Source: Gracilariopsis chorda | Taxonomy: Eukaryota; Rhodophyta; Florideophyceae; Gracilariales; Gracilariaceae | Reading direction: 5' to 3' | DNA length: 64,000 nucleotides | Assembly (NCBI GenBank): GCA_003194525.1 | Contig: NBIV01000026.1 | Location: 310,001 to 374,000, forward strand | Shown: in pieces, positions 55,954 through 64,000 of the stretch | Numbering within the stretch: the first letter of the stretch is position 1 | Layout of the letters: each line of letters begins with the position of its first letter | Notes under the pieces: model-generated | Database searches by the model: none | Told to the model about the DNA's origin: nothing | The model's input: the letters and a program-made list of their open reading frames with translations, nothing else | Position numbers and translations under genes: made by a program

Positions 55954-57890
55954 AGGTGCTCCTGGAGCCAGGCAAACGCCCAATCATAGTTAAAGCGAGG
56001 CGCTACTCCCTTGAGCAGCGTGCGTTTCTCGACAAGTATGTCGACACGCTCGTTGAGATGGGATTTTGCTTTGACCTGCCCACAGCAGAGTGGCAAGCAG
56101 CCCCTCTGCTGGTCCCAAAACCCGGATCGAAGGCGAAGTACAGAATGGCGATCAATCTTCGTCCGGTTAATGCTGCTACAGTGAAGGAATCGTGGCCGAT
56201 GCCCCACATTGATTCGGAGGTCAACGATTTTGCGGGCAGCATTTGTTTTGCATGCATAGACTTCGTATCTGGATATTGGCAACTGCCATTGGACCCGGAG
56301 TCGTACACTGCGTGTGGGATCGTAACCCCGAAGAGGGTCGTTGCTTCGAAACGTGTTCTACCTGGACTAGCGAATGCAACATCCTATTTCCAGAGCTCAG
56401 TGGAGCCTCTATTTCGCGAGCTGCGGGATAATATGAAAGCTTGGCTCGATGATTTCAACCTCCATGCCCAAGATGAGGACAAGCTACTCGATATCCTCGA
56501 GCCCTTTTTCAGTATTTGTACTAAGCACCACCTCTTCTTGTCCGTGCGCAAGTCCGTTTTTTTCTCTAAGAGTTTAAAATGGTGTGGATGCATAGTATCT
56601 AAGGACGGGTATGAGATGGACCCGACCAGGCTGGAAGGTTTGAAATACATGGAGCCGCCAAAGACGGCCGAAGAACTGTCTCAATTCATTTACTGTTGTA
56701 GATGGATGTCTCTGGCAATCCCTGACTTCGCAACGAGATGCGCTCCGTTGACGCAAGTCCTTGAGGAAGCCTACAAACGTTCTGGGAGAAGAACGAAACG
56801 ATCGATACAAAACATGCCGTTGAGCAGCCTGTCCTGGGGCGCTAACCAGGAAAGAACATTCCTAGAATTACAGGACACCCTGCGCAACTCAGTAAGTCTA
56901 GCATACCCCAAAAAGGACATGGAGATTTGTGTGTATACAGACGCTTCAGACCTTTATTGGTCAGCGGTGGTGACACAGACTCACAAGAGTCAGCTGGACC
57001 TGCCAGTGAGCGAGCAGAAGCATGAGCCGCTTGGATTCCTGGGCGGTGCCTTTAAGGGTGCTGAATTGGGATGGAGTACGTTCGAGAAGGAAAGGTTTGC
57101 GATATTCCAGACTTTTGATAAGCTGGATTACCTATTCCTGAACGGATCTAATACCCACGTTTACACAGATCATAGAAATCTGCTGTTCGTATTCGCACCA
57201 TTGGCGCTGGAGCCAGCACTAGGACTGCACGTTGTCTCTAAGGTGCAGCGCTGAGCTTTGTTTCTGTCCCGTTTCAACTACGTCATCGAACACGTGAGCG
57301 GAATTTCCAACGTATTCGCTGATATATTGACGCGGTGGGTGCACGGGTATCGGCGTGAGAAGACTCTCAAGTCTGTATGCAGTCTCTTCCTCGAGTCTGC
57401 AGAACAGATCATACCATCCGCTGATGATATTGTGTGGCCGGACATTGACGTGATACGCAAGTCGCAGACGGATACGGCGGAGAGCAAGTCTGGACTAATG
57501 CTTGACAGCAATGACGGACTTTACAAGAAGCATGGTAGGATCTGGATACCGGCGAAGGATCTCGAACTACAGCTTAAGATCCTAGTCGTTTCACACTGTG
57601 GTGCAATGGGCCATCGGGGAATGGACGCAACCAAGAGCGTGTTGCGTGAGAACTTCTACTGGGCGAAAATGGATAGGGATGCTGAAGCGCTAGTACGCGG
57701 TTGCCTTCACTGTTTAGTAACTAAGGCTGGCGACTTGATCCCTATACCGCTCGCGCAGGCGCTACATGGTGAGAAACCCAACGAGGTGGTTCATCTTGAC
57801 TTTCTCTATATGGGGAAAGGTGTCGGCGAGAAGCAGTATATACTGCTGATCCGGGATCCTATGTTTGGCTTTTGCCAACGGAGGAGGTAA
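55950..57890 (+). pseudogene. E3 reverse transcriptase, RNase H and integrase zinc finger
   Basis: Frame of ATG 55950 with one in-frame TGA at 57252 (where RNase H family members have Trp). RT: YRMAINLRPVNAATVKESWP, CIDFVSGYWQLPLDPES, VLPGLANATSYFQ, then AWLDDFNLHA in which LDD replaces YxDD. RNase H: EICVYTDASDLYWSAVV, FEKERFAIFQTFDKLDYL, HVYTDHRNLLFVF. After the TGA: FNYVIEHVSGISNVFADILTRW and integrase zinc finger HCGAMGHRGMD ... CLHC. The frame ends at 57890 in a shift into the integrase core. Confidence 0.85.
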
Positions 57891-58379
57891 CCAGCGAAGC
57901 CGCCGCAGACGCGCTGATTGTGTGGTTGGGTTGTTTTGGGACCATGGATTGGTTGACCAGCGACCAAGCGAGTCATTTCAAAAATCATCTGTTGAAGGCG
58001 CTGACGGACGAATTTCACGTGTCACATCATTTTACCACCGCTTACTCTCCGTGGGCGAACGGTTCTGTGGAGAGAATCTGCAGGGAGGTTTTGCGTACTT
58101 GCAAGGCACTACTTAGCGAATAGCGTCTAGCCCCGCAAGATTGGCCACCTGTGACAGAATGTGTGCAAAGCGTCCTCAATCATGCCCCGGTAAAGCGACT
58201 CGGCCTCCGAGACAAAGAAGTCAGTGGAGTGTACCGTACGCCCTTGGAAGTGTTTACAGGACACATTCCAAAACGCCCACTCCTTCGCGCCATGCCCATG
58301 CCCACCTATAAGCTTGCGCGGACGGGTGACGAGCTACGCGCGCGCCAAGTAATCGGCATCGATGCCCTACAATCTACCG
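57872..58379 (+). pseudogene. E3 integrase core
   Basis: Frame with TMDWLTSDQASHFKN (the second Asp of the DDE triad) and TTAYSPWANGSVERICRE (the Glu), the usual spacing of a retroviral-type integrase. One in-frame TAG at 58121-58123. It runs into a 41-bp tandem duplication that throws the frame. Confidence 0.8.
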
Positions 58380-58418
58380 CGCGCGCCAAGTAATCGGCAT
58401 CGATGCCCTACAATCTAC
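58337..58418 (+). repeat. 41-bp tandem duplication in E3 integrase
   Basis: Positions 58337-58377 are repeated at 58378-58418, including CCAAGTAATCGGCATCGATG. Because 41 is not a multiple of three it shifts the frame, and removing one copy exactly rejoins the integrase core frame with the downstream frame (58429-58980). Confidence 0.9.
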
Positions 58419-58428
58419 CCTGCAGGAC

Positions 58429-58980
58429 ATGCATCGTGATGTAGCGGACAGATGCAAAAAGCAACGTGAACGCCACATCAAAGTTCATAACGAACGCACT
58501 AACATTCGACCGGTCAACTTCTGTGTTGGGGACTTCGTGCTCGTGCGTCGCGCAACACGGAAGGGACACAAGCTCAAGTTCATCTGGCGCGGGCCGAGAC
58601 GGATTATTGAAGTCCGATCTGATTGGGTCTTCGAAGTGGAGAACTTGATAGACAGTAAGGTCGAGGTAGTCCATGCCCTCCGGATCATCCTATACAGGGC
58701 AGCAATGGATGGGAAGGAGGTAGTACCGAAGTTGTTGGATGCAGGCGGACACAGTGAGACTACCTACCAGGACACACGGGCACTATGCGATATTCGCAAG
58801 GACGATGATGGCATGCGGATCCGCGTTGAATGGGAGGGACTCCCTGATGTTGTTGACTTTACTTGGGAACCGCTGAAACAGGTCAATGAAGATCTACCCG
58901 CGATGTTGGAGGATTTCCTAAATACACGTGGCAAGCGTTTACTCAAGATAGAGGCAAGCAACCTTTGCTCATTTGAATAG
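58429..58980 (+). pseudogene. E3 integrase C-terminus and chromodomain-like tail
   Basis: 183 codons to TAG 58980. Begins with the basic DVADRCKKQRERHIK helix, then a GPY/F-like module (VGDFVLVRRATRKGHKLKF, WRGPRRIIEVRSDWVFEVEN) and a chromodomain-like end (MRIRVEWEGLPDVVDFTWEP, LPAMLEDFLN). The chromodomain suggests insertion targeting to modified histones. Confidence 0.8.
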
Positions 58981-59016
58981 ATGTTTCCCGTTGGACGGAA
59001 GCACATCTAGGGGCAC

Positions 59017-59381
59017 TGTAACCACTGGTTGCATTTTAGACTTTTGTTGTGTCCAAACTATCTTTGGGATGCAGGCGATTTGGTCAAGGCTTGGGCATCC
59101 GCCAAACAACCTTGACACAGAAGCTACATATCTACCTTTAATTGTGAACTAGCACGCAACCCTTCGGGTGCGTTCGACAGTGCTGTAATCGGGCGACACC
59201 GATTTGGCTTGACGTGACTAGTGAAAAACAACTGGGCCTTTGGGCTCGGGCTATAAAGGCATCGCTTTCTAGTGGTAACGACTAGCAGGGTGAGAGAGCC
59301 GACGTGTTTTCTGTGGGTCGAAGAGAGCTCGAGGACGATCAGCGGTTGACGAAGAGGGAGCTATCCCCTTGAGTCGTTACA
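59017..59381 (+). repeat. E3 3' LTR
   Basis: 365 bp, same ends as the 5' LTR, TATAAAG at 59252-59258. About nine substitutions and no indel relative to 42582-42946. A short purine stretch AGGGG precedes it. Confidence 0.92.
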
Positions 59382-59811
59382 GGTTCCAGCAGGGCGCCTC
59401 GGGGCGAATAATGTGGCAACCACGAAGGTAAAGTATGATCGCCAAAACTCTCTCGTTGGTAGACAGTTTGAATTTTCTTCCAGCAGAGCTAGCAAGCAAC
59501 TCGCGGGTGTGGCGGTTGCGCAAAGCAGTAACGGGGCAGATATATTGACATAAGCCCTCCAATTCCCGCTGGAATAGTCCTGTATTGACCTTGATGAGCG
59601 ATACGTGTCCGTTGATAAGATTGTCTAGGCGGCTTATTTTTGGGATCGAGGGGTTTATGGAGTGGTCGCCATTTTACTCTTCCTGCAGATCGTTTATCAG
59701 GTGCAGAAATAGTTGCATAACTGAACTGCATGCCGTAAAGAGAATCTTGGTGTGCGAAATAATTGCTATAGATGTTCTTGTGGTATGCCGCAAGTCATCT
59801 TCGCTATCCAT
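59382..59811 (-). pseudogene. Harbinger transposase, N-terminal half
   Basis: From ATG 59811 (MDSEDDLRHTTRTS) the frame runs to the E3 insertion point, with one in-frame TAA at 59674-59676. It ends FKLSTNERVLAIILYLRG followed by CHIIRPEAPCWN, and rejoins the catalytic half at 42581 in perfect register through the 4-bp duplication GGTT/AACC, reading CWN then RSRTSLRDD. This exact join shows where and into what E3 inserted. Confidence 0.85.
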
Positions 59812-62174
59812 ACTGAATTTGCAGGTTGGCAAAGAAGGCGGGGGGGAGGGTGAAAATTGGAGAGCGGCGCGGTGATGGGGACGGAAGAGTAGCGGAGGAG
59901 TGGCAGAGGTCATCGGATGGTGGCGCTGGGATTGTGGCGGAGTAGTGAAGGAGGTGAGGCAGGAGCGAGACGAGGTTGGGCGCGGTGGGAGGTTGGCACA
60001 GAGAGGAAAGAGCGGAGGGTGGGAGGTCGATCAGGTTGGATGGAATGGCCGGGAGGCGCGTGATGTGCCAGTTGGAGGTGGCGATCAGCGTCCAGTCGAA
60101 GCTCGGGTGCCCGAACTCACCAGAAAACGGGCAAGAACTGCAGTTTGGATGTGTTTTCGAGTTTTTCCAAACCGGCGATGTAGAAAAATTGATTGATGAA
60201 AACTGGCAGTATCAATAGCCTGTTAGTGGCCAAATTTTTGTATTTGCGGCCAGGTCTATTGATAATTGATATTTCGACGTACTGTTGACAAACTTTTGCC
60301 AGGGTTTTCTACGTTGCGCACGAAACGCCCGCCCACTCTTTGTTGTTGTTGCACGCGCTCTCTGAGCTTTTTGCTGCTTCTTGCACTCAACGGTCTCCTG
60401 TGCCGCATGTTTGTAGAAGAACAGAGTCAGTGCCCGAGCAATCAGAATGTAGAAAGACCTGTTGGAGACAATGAGCTTGGTTGTGGTTATATAAAAAACC
60501 AAAGAGACTTGAAGAGGAATGGATACAACGTACTGTAAAGCCAGGTAAATTGGTCATGTCTTGACCCGGATGGGTCTGAGACAAGCCAAGGACTTCTGTA
60601 CGCGCCGAAGCGGGGCTTTGCTGAATTGTCTGGCCAAGCCGCAAAAGTTCGGGGCCAACAGCTGGCCGTGAAACTAGTTCGGCGATCAAGTAGTGTCACG
60701 GTGGTTTGGTTGAGTCTTTTCGACGTTGGATGGTTTAAAAAATACTGTAGGTCGCGAAATTGGTAGAATGTTCCAGCACTGCTGGAACACACGTGTAGAG
60801 TGCTCCAGCAGTGTCTATAGTATTGTACGCTTGGCTGGCCCAGCATTACCACTGTATTTAGGTGATGCAGTCGCCAGTTGCAAAAATTACTATTGGTTAG
60901 TGTGCAGCTCCAGAGGCTTCTAGAAGCAAATGGAGTAACCTAGACGCACACATACGTAATTAGAAAGTAGTAATGCGTTTCTGTGTTGTTTTGCATGCTT
61001 CTTGACTCTATAAAAGAGCTAGTTGATTCCCAAACTTTGGTCTGGGCTCTTGTCAAGAAGAACCACATCTAAAAGTCCTCACCCCCCAACTATCTCAACT
61101 ATTACTATGAACCATCAACTCTGAACTGCAATTAGTGAGACGCTTGCCGCTTTGTGCATACTTGGGGTGAGGCATTACCATCGCTGAGACCAGTTGAAGC
61201 GCCCTTGGCGTGGACGGGAGACTGGTAGTGCGTACCGAAGGCGCTTCTGTCGTCTGTGAGCCCCCACCAGAGCTTTGCTCTGATAACGGTGACGATCGAA
61301 AGACCTGTTGGTTTCCGGACGGAGGTGCTTGACGGGAAGCAGTCCGCAGGCGACGTGCCGTGCAACCTCTCCTGCTAAGGGCCCGATTTGGTATAAAGTG
61401 AAAGCATATCCCGCTGTTAGTAGCTCTCCTTTGGAAGCCCTGTAAGGATTATACGCACCTGCTTCTGGTTGGTGCAGAAGTGGGTAGGCTGCAAAAATCA
61501 CTTCACATCCGGAGTGTCTTACCGGAAGCCGGGAGTGTGACTCCTATTGACCCTTGAAATAATTCTTGGGTTGTGCGCTGTTTCAAGAAGTATCAAGAAG
61601 TTTTATTTGGATTGAGCCTTGTGCTCTCCTTTTGTATTTGTTGTTATCGTTGCAGGTTGAGTCCTTTTGGTCCCTGCATTGGTTGTTCGTTTGATCTTTT
61701 GTTCGTGTCGTTTCATCTTTTTGGGGCCTCGAGCTACGAGGAATACCTTTTTTAGGCTAATTTGTCATTTATTTTGGCCCCCTGCGTCACCGTCTCGTGA
61801 TGGCGTCCACAAATACTAATTGTCCTGGACGCCCCTCTCACAGGCTCACGCTACGCATTCCGAAGGCGTTTCAGTAGGAGTCTTTGTCAAAGAGCTTGCC
61901 TTTGCAAGTATTCCGCCCTATGCAAGTATTCGAGCACTAGATACCAACTGGCTTGTACGTGGCCCCTTGCGGAGACCCGTTGCGAATCCATGTCATTTCC
62001 CGGCTTGTACTTGATCCCTTGCGGAGACCCGTTTGCGAATCCATTTCGTTTCTCTAACAACACTCGAGAGAAAACAGGCACACCCCGTGACCACGGATAA
62101 GCTGGTGCCCGCGATAGATGATAGATCAGTAGACGTGCTATGTATAATGAAGTGTGCACAAGTTGCGCAGAGCG
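59812..62174. other. Harbinger right end and gene-free interval
   Basis: To 60255 this is the 5' flank and right terminus of the Harbinger transposon. From 60256 to 62174 there is no supported gene: frames such as 61175-61501 (minus, 108 codons) lack motifs. A 21-bp palindrome lies at 60769-60789 and a two-copy tandem repeat at 61950-62054. The stretch before 62174 is the 3' flank of the methyltransferase gene. Confidence 0.5.
61950..62054. repeat. Two-copy tandem repeat, 52-bp period
   Basis: GGCTTGTAC at 61950 and 62002 begins two copies that share CCCTTGCGGAGACCCGT and GCGAATCCAT; they differ by a few substitutions and one inserted T. Confidence 0.8.
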
Positions 62175-63170
62175 TTACATAGCATGCGCTGTGAGTCCGT
62201 ATGCACGGGGCTGAAGTTGGATCCTACCAAATCCTGCTTGTAGCAAGCGATCAGTGATCCCTTTGTACAGTCTACCACTCTCCCGACTGTTGGGGTCACC
62301 AATATAATGAAACAAGAGCGCCCTAGATGCGCATACACGACGCAATTGACGGTAAAACAACAAGCTATACAAGTCACCAGCTAGCACTCTGGCTGGTGGA
62401 TCGTGAATGATGACATCGAAAGACTTGTCTTGAAGACGTGGGAGGGCCTGCGTTGCATCGTCTTCAACAATTTTGATCTTGCGCAAGGAAAAGAGTTCAG
62501 CAGACCATGGATTACGACGTGCGATTGAAATGACCATTGGATCGAGCTCTATGGTGGTGAGAGATGTTACCGCAGGTGAACGCGCTGCAGCGATTGCAGT
62601 ATAACCTAATCCTGTACAAATGTCGAGCACTCGCCCGCGCAGAGGGCTTAGGGCAGCTAGTTTTTCAGCAGTATCAGCGGCTGGGTCAAACGATTTGAAT
62701 CGATGCATTGAAAAACCGGCTAGTACCAAAGTGGGCGGGACGTTCGGACCCACTGGCAACAACGATGCTGGGCGATTGGTCAGAAGACTCAGTTCAGCAA
62801 TCTTCTCAGGGGCACTCAAGTCGGGAAACACCTCGTATGCTCCGGTGGAGTTGTTCTTGCTGAGCTTTTTCAGGTGCGCCCAGGAGAGAAGGGGGTGCGG
62901 GTGCGGCGGGAGTGACACGCCTTCATGATCTAGACTTATCGCCGGGAGAGAATCGTGCCCAAGGTTTATTGAAAACGGGCCGGGATGGGCAGTGAGCTGG
63001 GTAGTGGCTTGCGATTTTAGAGAGAAAAAGTGGCGTGCCTCAAAGTGGGAGAGCACCAGGACGGGATCGTGCTCTGCAGAGCACTTCGGGTGACGACGGC
63101 TGCGCCGCGGGATGAGGCCGCTTAAAGACGGCGTTCGCAGTGCAGGCGGCACGAAGGCGTGTCTCTGCAT
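62175..63170 (-). CDS. COG2521-type SAM-dependent methyltransferase, probably organellar
   Basis: 331 residues, single exon, ATG 63170, TAA 62175. Residues 1-35 are Arg/Ser/Pro-rich with almost no acid, like a plastid or mitochondrial targeting peptide. The C-terminal two thirds form a Rossmann methyltransferase: motif I RVLDICTGLGYTAIAAAR (residues about 178-195), TTIELDP as the acidic end of strand 2, NPWSAELF, EDDATQALPRL, then FDVIIHDPPARVLAGDLYS (motif IV, HDPP) and LLFHYIGDP. This combination, CTGLGYTAI with NPWS and IHDPPR-LAG-LYS, is the pattern I associate with COG2521, a family known mainly from archaea; its substrate is not established. It is divergently paired with a sugar kinase. 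Nearby host-gene spacing and codon use look normal. Confidence 0.85.
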   Translation of the reverse strand: MQRHAFVPPALRTPSLSGLIPRRSRRHPKCSAEHDPVLVLSHFEARHFFSLKSQATTQLTAHPGPFSINLGHDSLPAISLDHEGVSLPPHPHPLLSWAHLKKLSKNNSTGAYEVFPDLSAPEKIAELSLLTNRPASLLPVGPNVPPTLVLAGFSMHRFKSFDPAADTAEKLAALSPLRGRVLDICTGLGYTAIAAARSPAVTSLTTIELDPMVISIARRNPWSAELFSLRKIKIVEDDATQALPRLQDKSFDVIIHDPPARVLAGDLYSLLFYRQLRRVCASRALLFHYIGDPNSRESGRLYKGITDRLLQAGFGRIQLQPRAYGLTAHAM

Positions 63171-63464
63171 TTGACGGCGGGAAGAATCGGCCCAGCAGAG
63201 ACGGAGATTTTCAAACGACTACTAAAACAGAGGCGAGGCGGAGGTGACAGGTGAAGGGTTAGCGGGGGGGTCAGTACTGTTGGTAGCAGCTGAGCGAGAT
63301 CAAAGGTGCACCGCGCGGCACGTGACGTTGTGGCAAGCTGAAGCTACAGTTGTGATGCTGTAAGACATGCACCTCAGCCAGCGGCTTAGGACTGAGTCAG
63401 TTCAGCAAGCTGCCCCTGGTCCCCCTCACACCTTCGCCCCCTTCCTGCCGCCGTGCCCATTGCA
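63171..63464. promoter_or_regulatory. Divergent intergenic region with CACGTGACGT element
   Basis: 294 bp separate two start codons pointing away from each other, so promoters for both genes must be here or overlap the 5' ends. GCACGTGACGTTGTGG near 63318 combines a CACGTG palindrome with TGACGT, the core sites of plant-type bZIP factors (G-box and CRE). No TATA box is evident. Function is inferred from position and motif only. Confidence 0.55.
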
Positions 63465-64000
63465 ATGACGCCCGCTTCCGTCGCGTGCTTCGCGCCGCGG
63501 CCGCCGCTGCCGCTGCAGAGCTCCCTTACGAGCGGTTCCACCCGTGTGAGAATGACCAGCGCTGGTGCGCCGCCACCAGTAGCGATTCCGCTCTTCCTAA
63601 CCAACTCACGCGTACTCAGCCTCGGTCTTGCAGCAGTTGATCTTCTAGCCCGAGTACCCGCTTTTCCCCGTCCAGACGAGAAGATCCGCACGACTGCGCT
63701 AGATGTATTAGGAGGTGGAAATGCTGCGAACACGCTCACGGCTTTACGACGACTTGGGGTTCCTTGCGCTCTGGCGTCGAAGTTAGGCGATGATATGTAC
63801 GGACGAGTGGCTTTACGTGAGTTGCAAGCTGATGGAATTGATACGCGTTTTGTTCGGGTTTGTCCTTACGTGAATACTACATTCACTTATGTGATTGTGG
63901 ACAATGCGCACAACACCCGTACATGCATATCCACGCCGGCTAGCGAGGACCTGTTTGAAAGTGATATAGATCATTCCATGCTGGATGGTGTGCAACTGTT
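63465..64000 (+). CDS. pfkB-family sugar kinase, 5' part (runs off the window)
   Basis: Open from ATG 63465 to the window end (178 residues seen, no stop), about half of a typical 350-400-residue enzyme. Residues 1-45 are hydroxylated and basic with no acidic residue, like a plastid transit peptide; an alternative start is Met30. From residue 50: LSLGLAAVDLLARVPAFPRPDEKIR, then VLGGGNAANTLTALRRLG (the pfkB signature 1, sugar- and nucleotide-binding strand, residues 81-98), SKLGDDMYGR, and strands ending TFTYVIVD. This is the ribokinase/ketohexokinase fold. It would phosphorylate a sugar or sugar-like substrate with ATP; which one cannot be told from this half. Confidence 0.88.
   Translation, partial: MTPASVACFAPRPPLPLQSSLTSGSTRVRMTSAGAPPPVAIPLFLTNSRVLSLGLAAVDLLARVPAFPRPDEKIRTTALDVLGGGNAANTLTALRRLGVPCALASKLGDDMYGRVALRELQADGIDTRFVRVCPYVNTTFTYVIVDNAHNTRTCISTPASEDLFESDIDHSMLDGVQL

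Larger units (their letters stand above)
42582..59381 (+). mobile_element. E3: Ty3/gypsy-like element inside Harbinger, interrupted by E2
   Basis: Paired 365-bp LTRs (42582-42946 and 59017-59381), TGTAAC...GTTACA ends, 4-bp target duplication GGTT (42578-42581 and 59382-59385). About nine differences separate the LTRs. The internal region (about 4.6 kb without E2) encodes gag, protease, RT, RNase H, integrase and a chromodomain-like tail, so it is a second chromovirus-like lineage. E2 occupies 43707-55160 between the gag knuckle and the protease. Several stops and shifts make it defective. Confidence 0.92.
40138..60255 (-). mobile_element. PIF/Harbinger DNA transposon interrupted by nested retroelements
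   Basis: Terminal inverted repeats ACTTGGCCGCAAAT (40138-40151) and ATTTGCGGCCAGGT (60242-60255; reverse complement ACCTGGCCGCAAAT) match at 13 of 14. A second GGCCGCAAAT copy lies 50 bp inside the left end. Removing E3 leaves about 3.3 kb, normal for the superfamily. It carries the standard pair of genes: a DDE_Tnp_4 transposase (minus) and a second, convergent plus-strand frame where Myb/SANT-type partners are usually found. A 3-bp TWA target duplication could not be confirmed, so ends may be off by a few bases. Confidence 0.8.

Noticed and set aside
1..64000. CRISPR arrays, rRNA, tRNA genes, bacterial operons
   Set aside because: No regularly spaced repeats, no rRNA signature, no tRNA cloverleaf noticed by eye, and no ribosome-binding sites or operon spacing; the sequence is eukaryotic. 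A tRNA could be missed without a scanning program.

Overview
The window is nuclear DNA of a eukaryote. It has only two host genes, both intronless as far as they can be read and both at the right-hand end. About three quarters of the rest is transposable elements in every state from nearly intact to barely recognisable. Chromodomain Ty3/gypsy elements, a PIF/Harbinger transposon, a DDE transposase joined to a YqaJ-type nuclease, and a tight divergent pair of plastid-type single-exon genes together suggest a florideophyte red alga such as Chondrus. That is inference; no species-diagnostic gene is present.

Layout. 1-3202: no recognisable gene. 3203-5806: a decayed DNA transposon on the minus strand (DDE transposase plus YqaJ-like nuclease), split by a solo LTR (3329-4154, target duplication ATCAT). 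5807-17149: element E1, a decayed plus-strand chromovirus. 19620-21000: remnant of another Ty3/gypsy element. 22306-32179: element E4, an old minus-strand relative of E1. 35476-38850: another worn Ty3/gypsy element of a different lineage. 40138-60255: a PIF/Harbinger transposon containing element E3 (42582-59381), which in turn contains element E2 (43707-55160), a three-layer nest. 62175-63170 (minus) and 63465 to the window end (plus): a COG2521-type methyltransferase and a pfkB-family sugar kinase that share a 294-bp divergent promoter region.

E1, E2 and E4 are one lineage with a common plan: LTR, a primer-binding site that fits tRNA-Tyr, gag with a CCHC knuckle, a -1 frameshift into pol (protease, reverse transcriptase, RNase H, integrase), a chromodomain in its own reading frame or tail, then a long gene on the OPPOSITE strand ending beside the 3' LTR. 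This antisense gene (633 codons open in E2, 596 codons with one stop in E1, 408 codons with three stops in E4) matches no family I know. It is conserved at protein level among three diverged elements and is the best candidate here for an undescribed component.

Three more patterns stand out. A slippery sequence (N-N-N-A-A-A-C then UAA) followed by a hairpin recurs at all three gag/pol junctions. E1 is tiled by tiny perfect inverted repeats of the form CCNN(N)-loop-(N)NNGG. The nest can be ordered by LTR divergence: E2 LTRs differ at about 3 of 914 positions and E3 LTRs at about 9 of 365, in agreement with E2 sitting inside E3. Coordinates, alignments and difference counts were made by eye.
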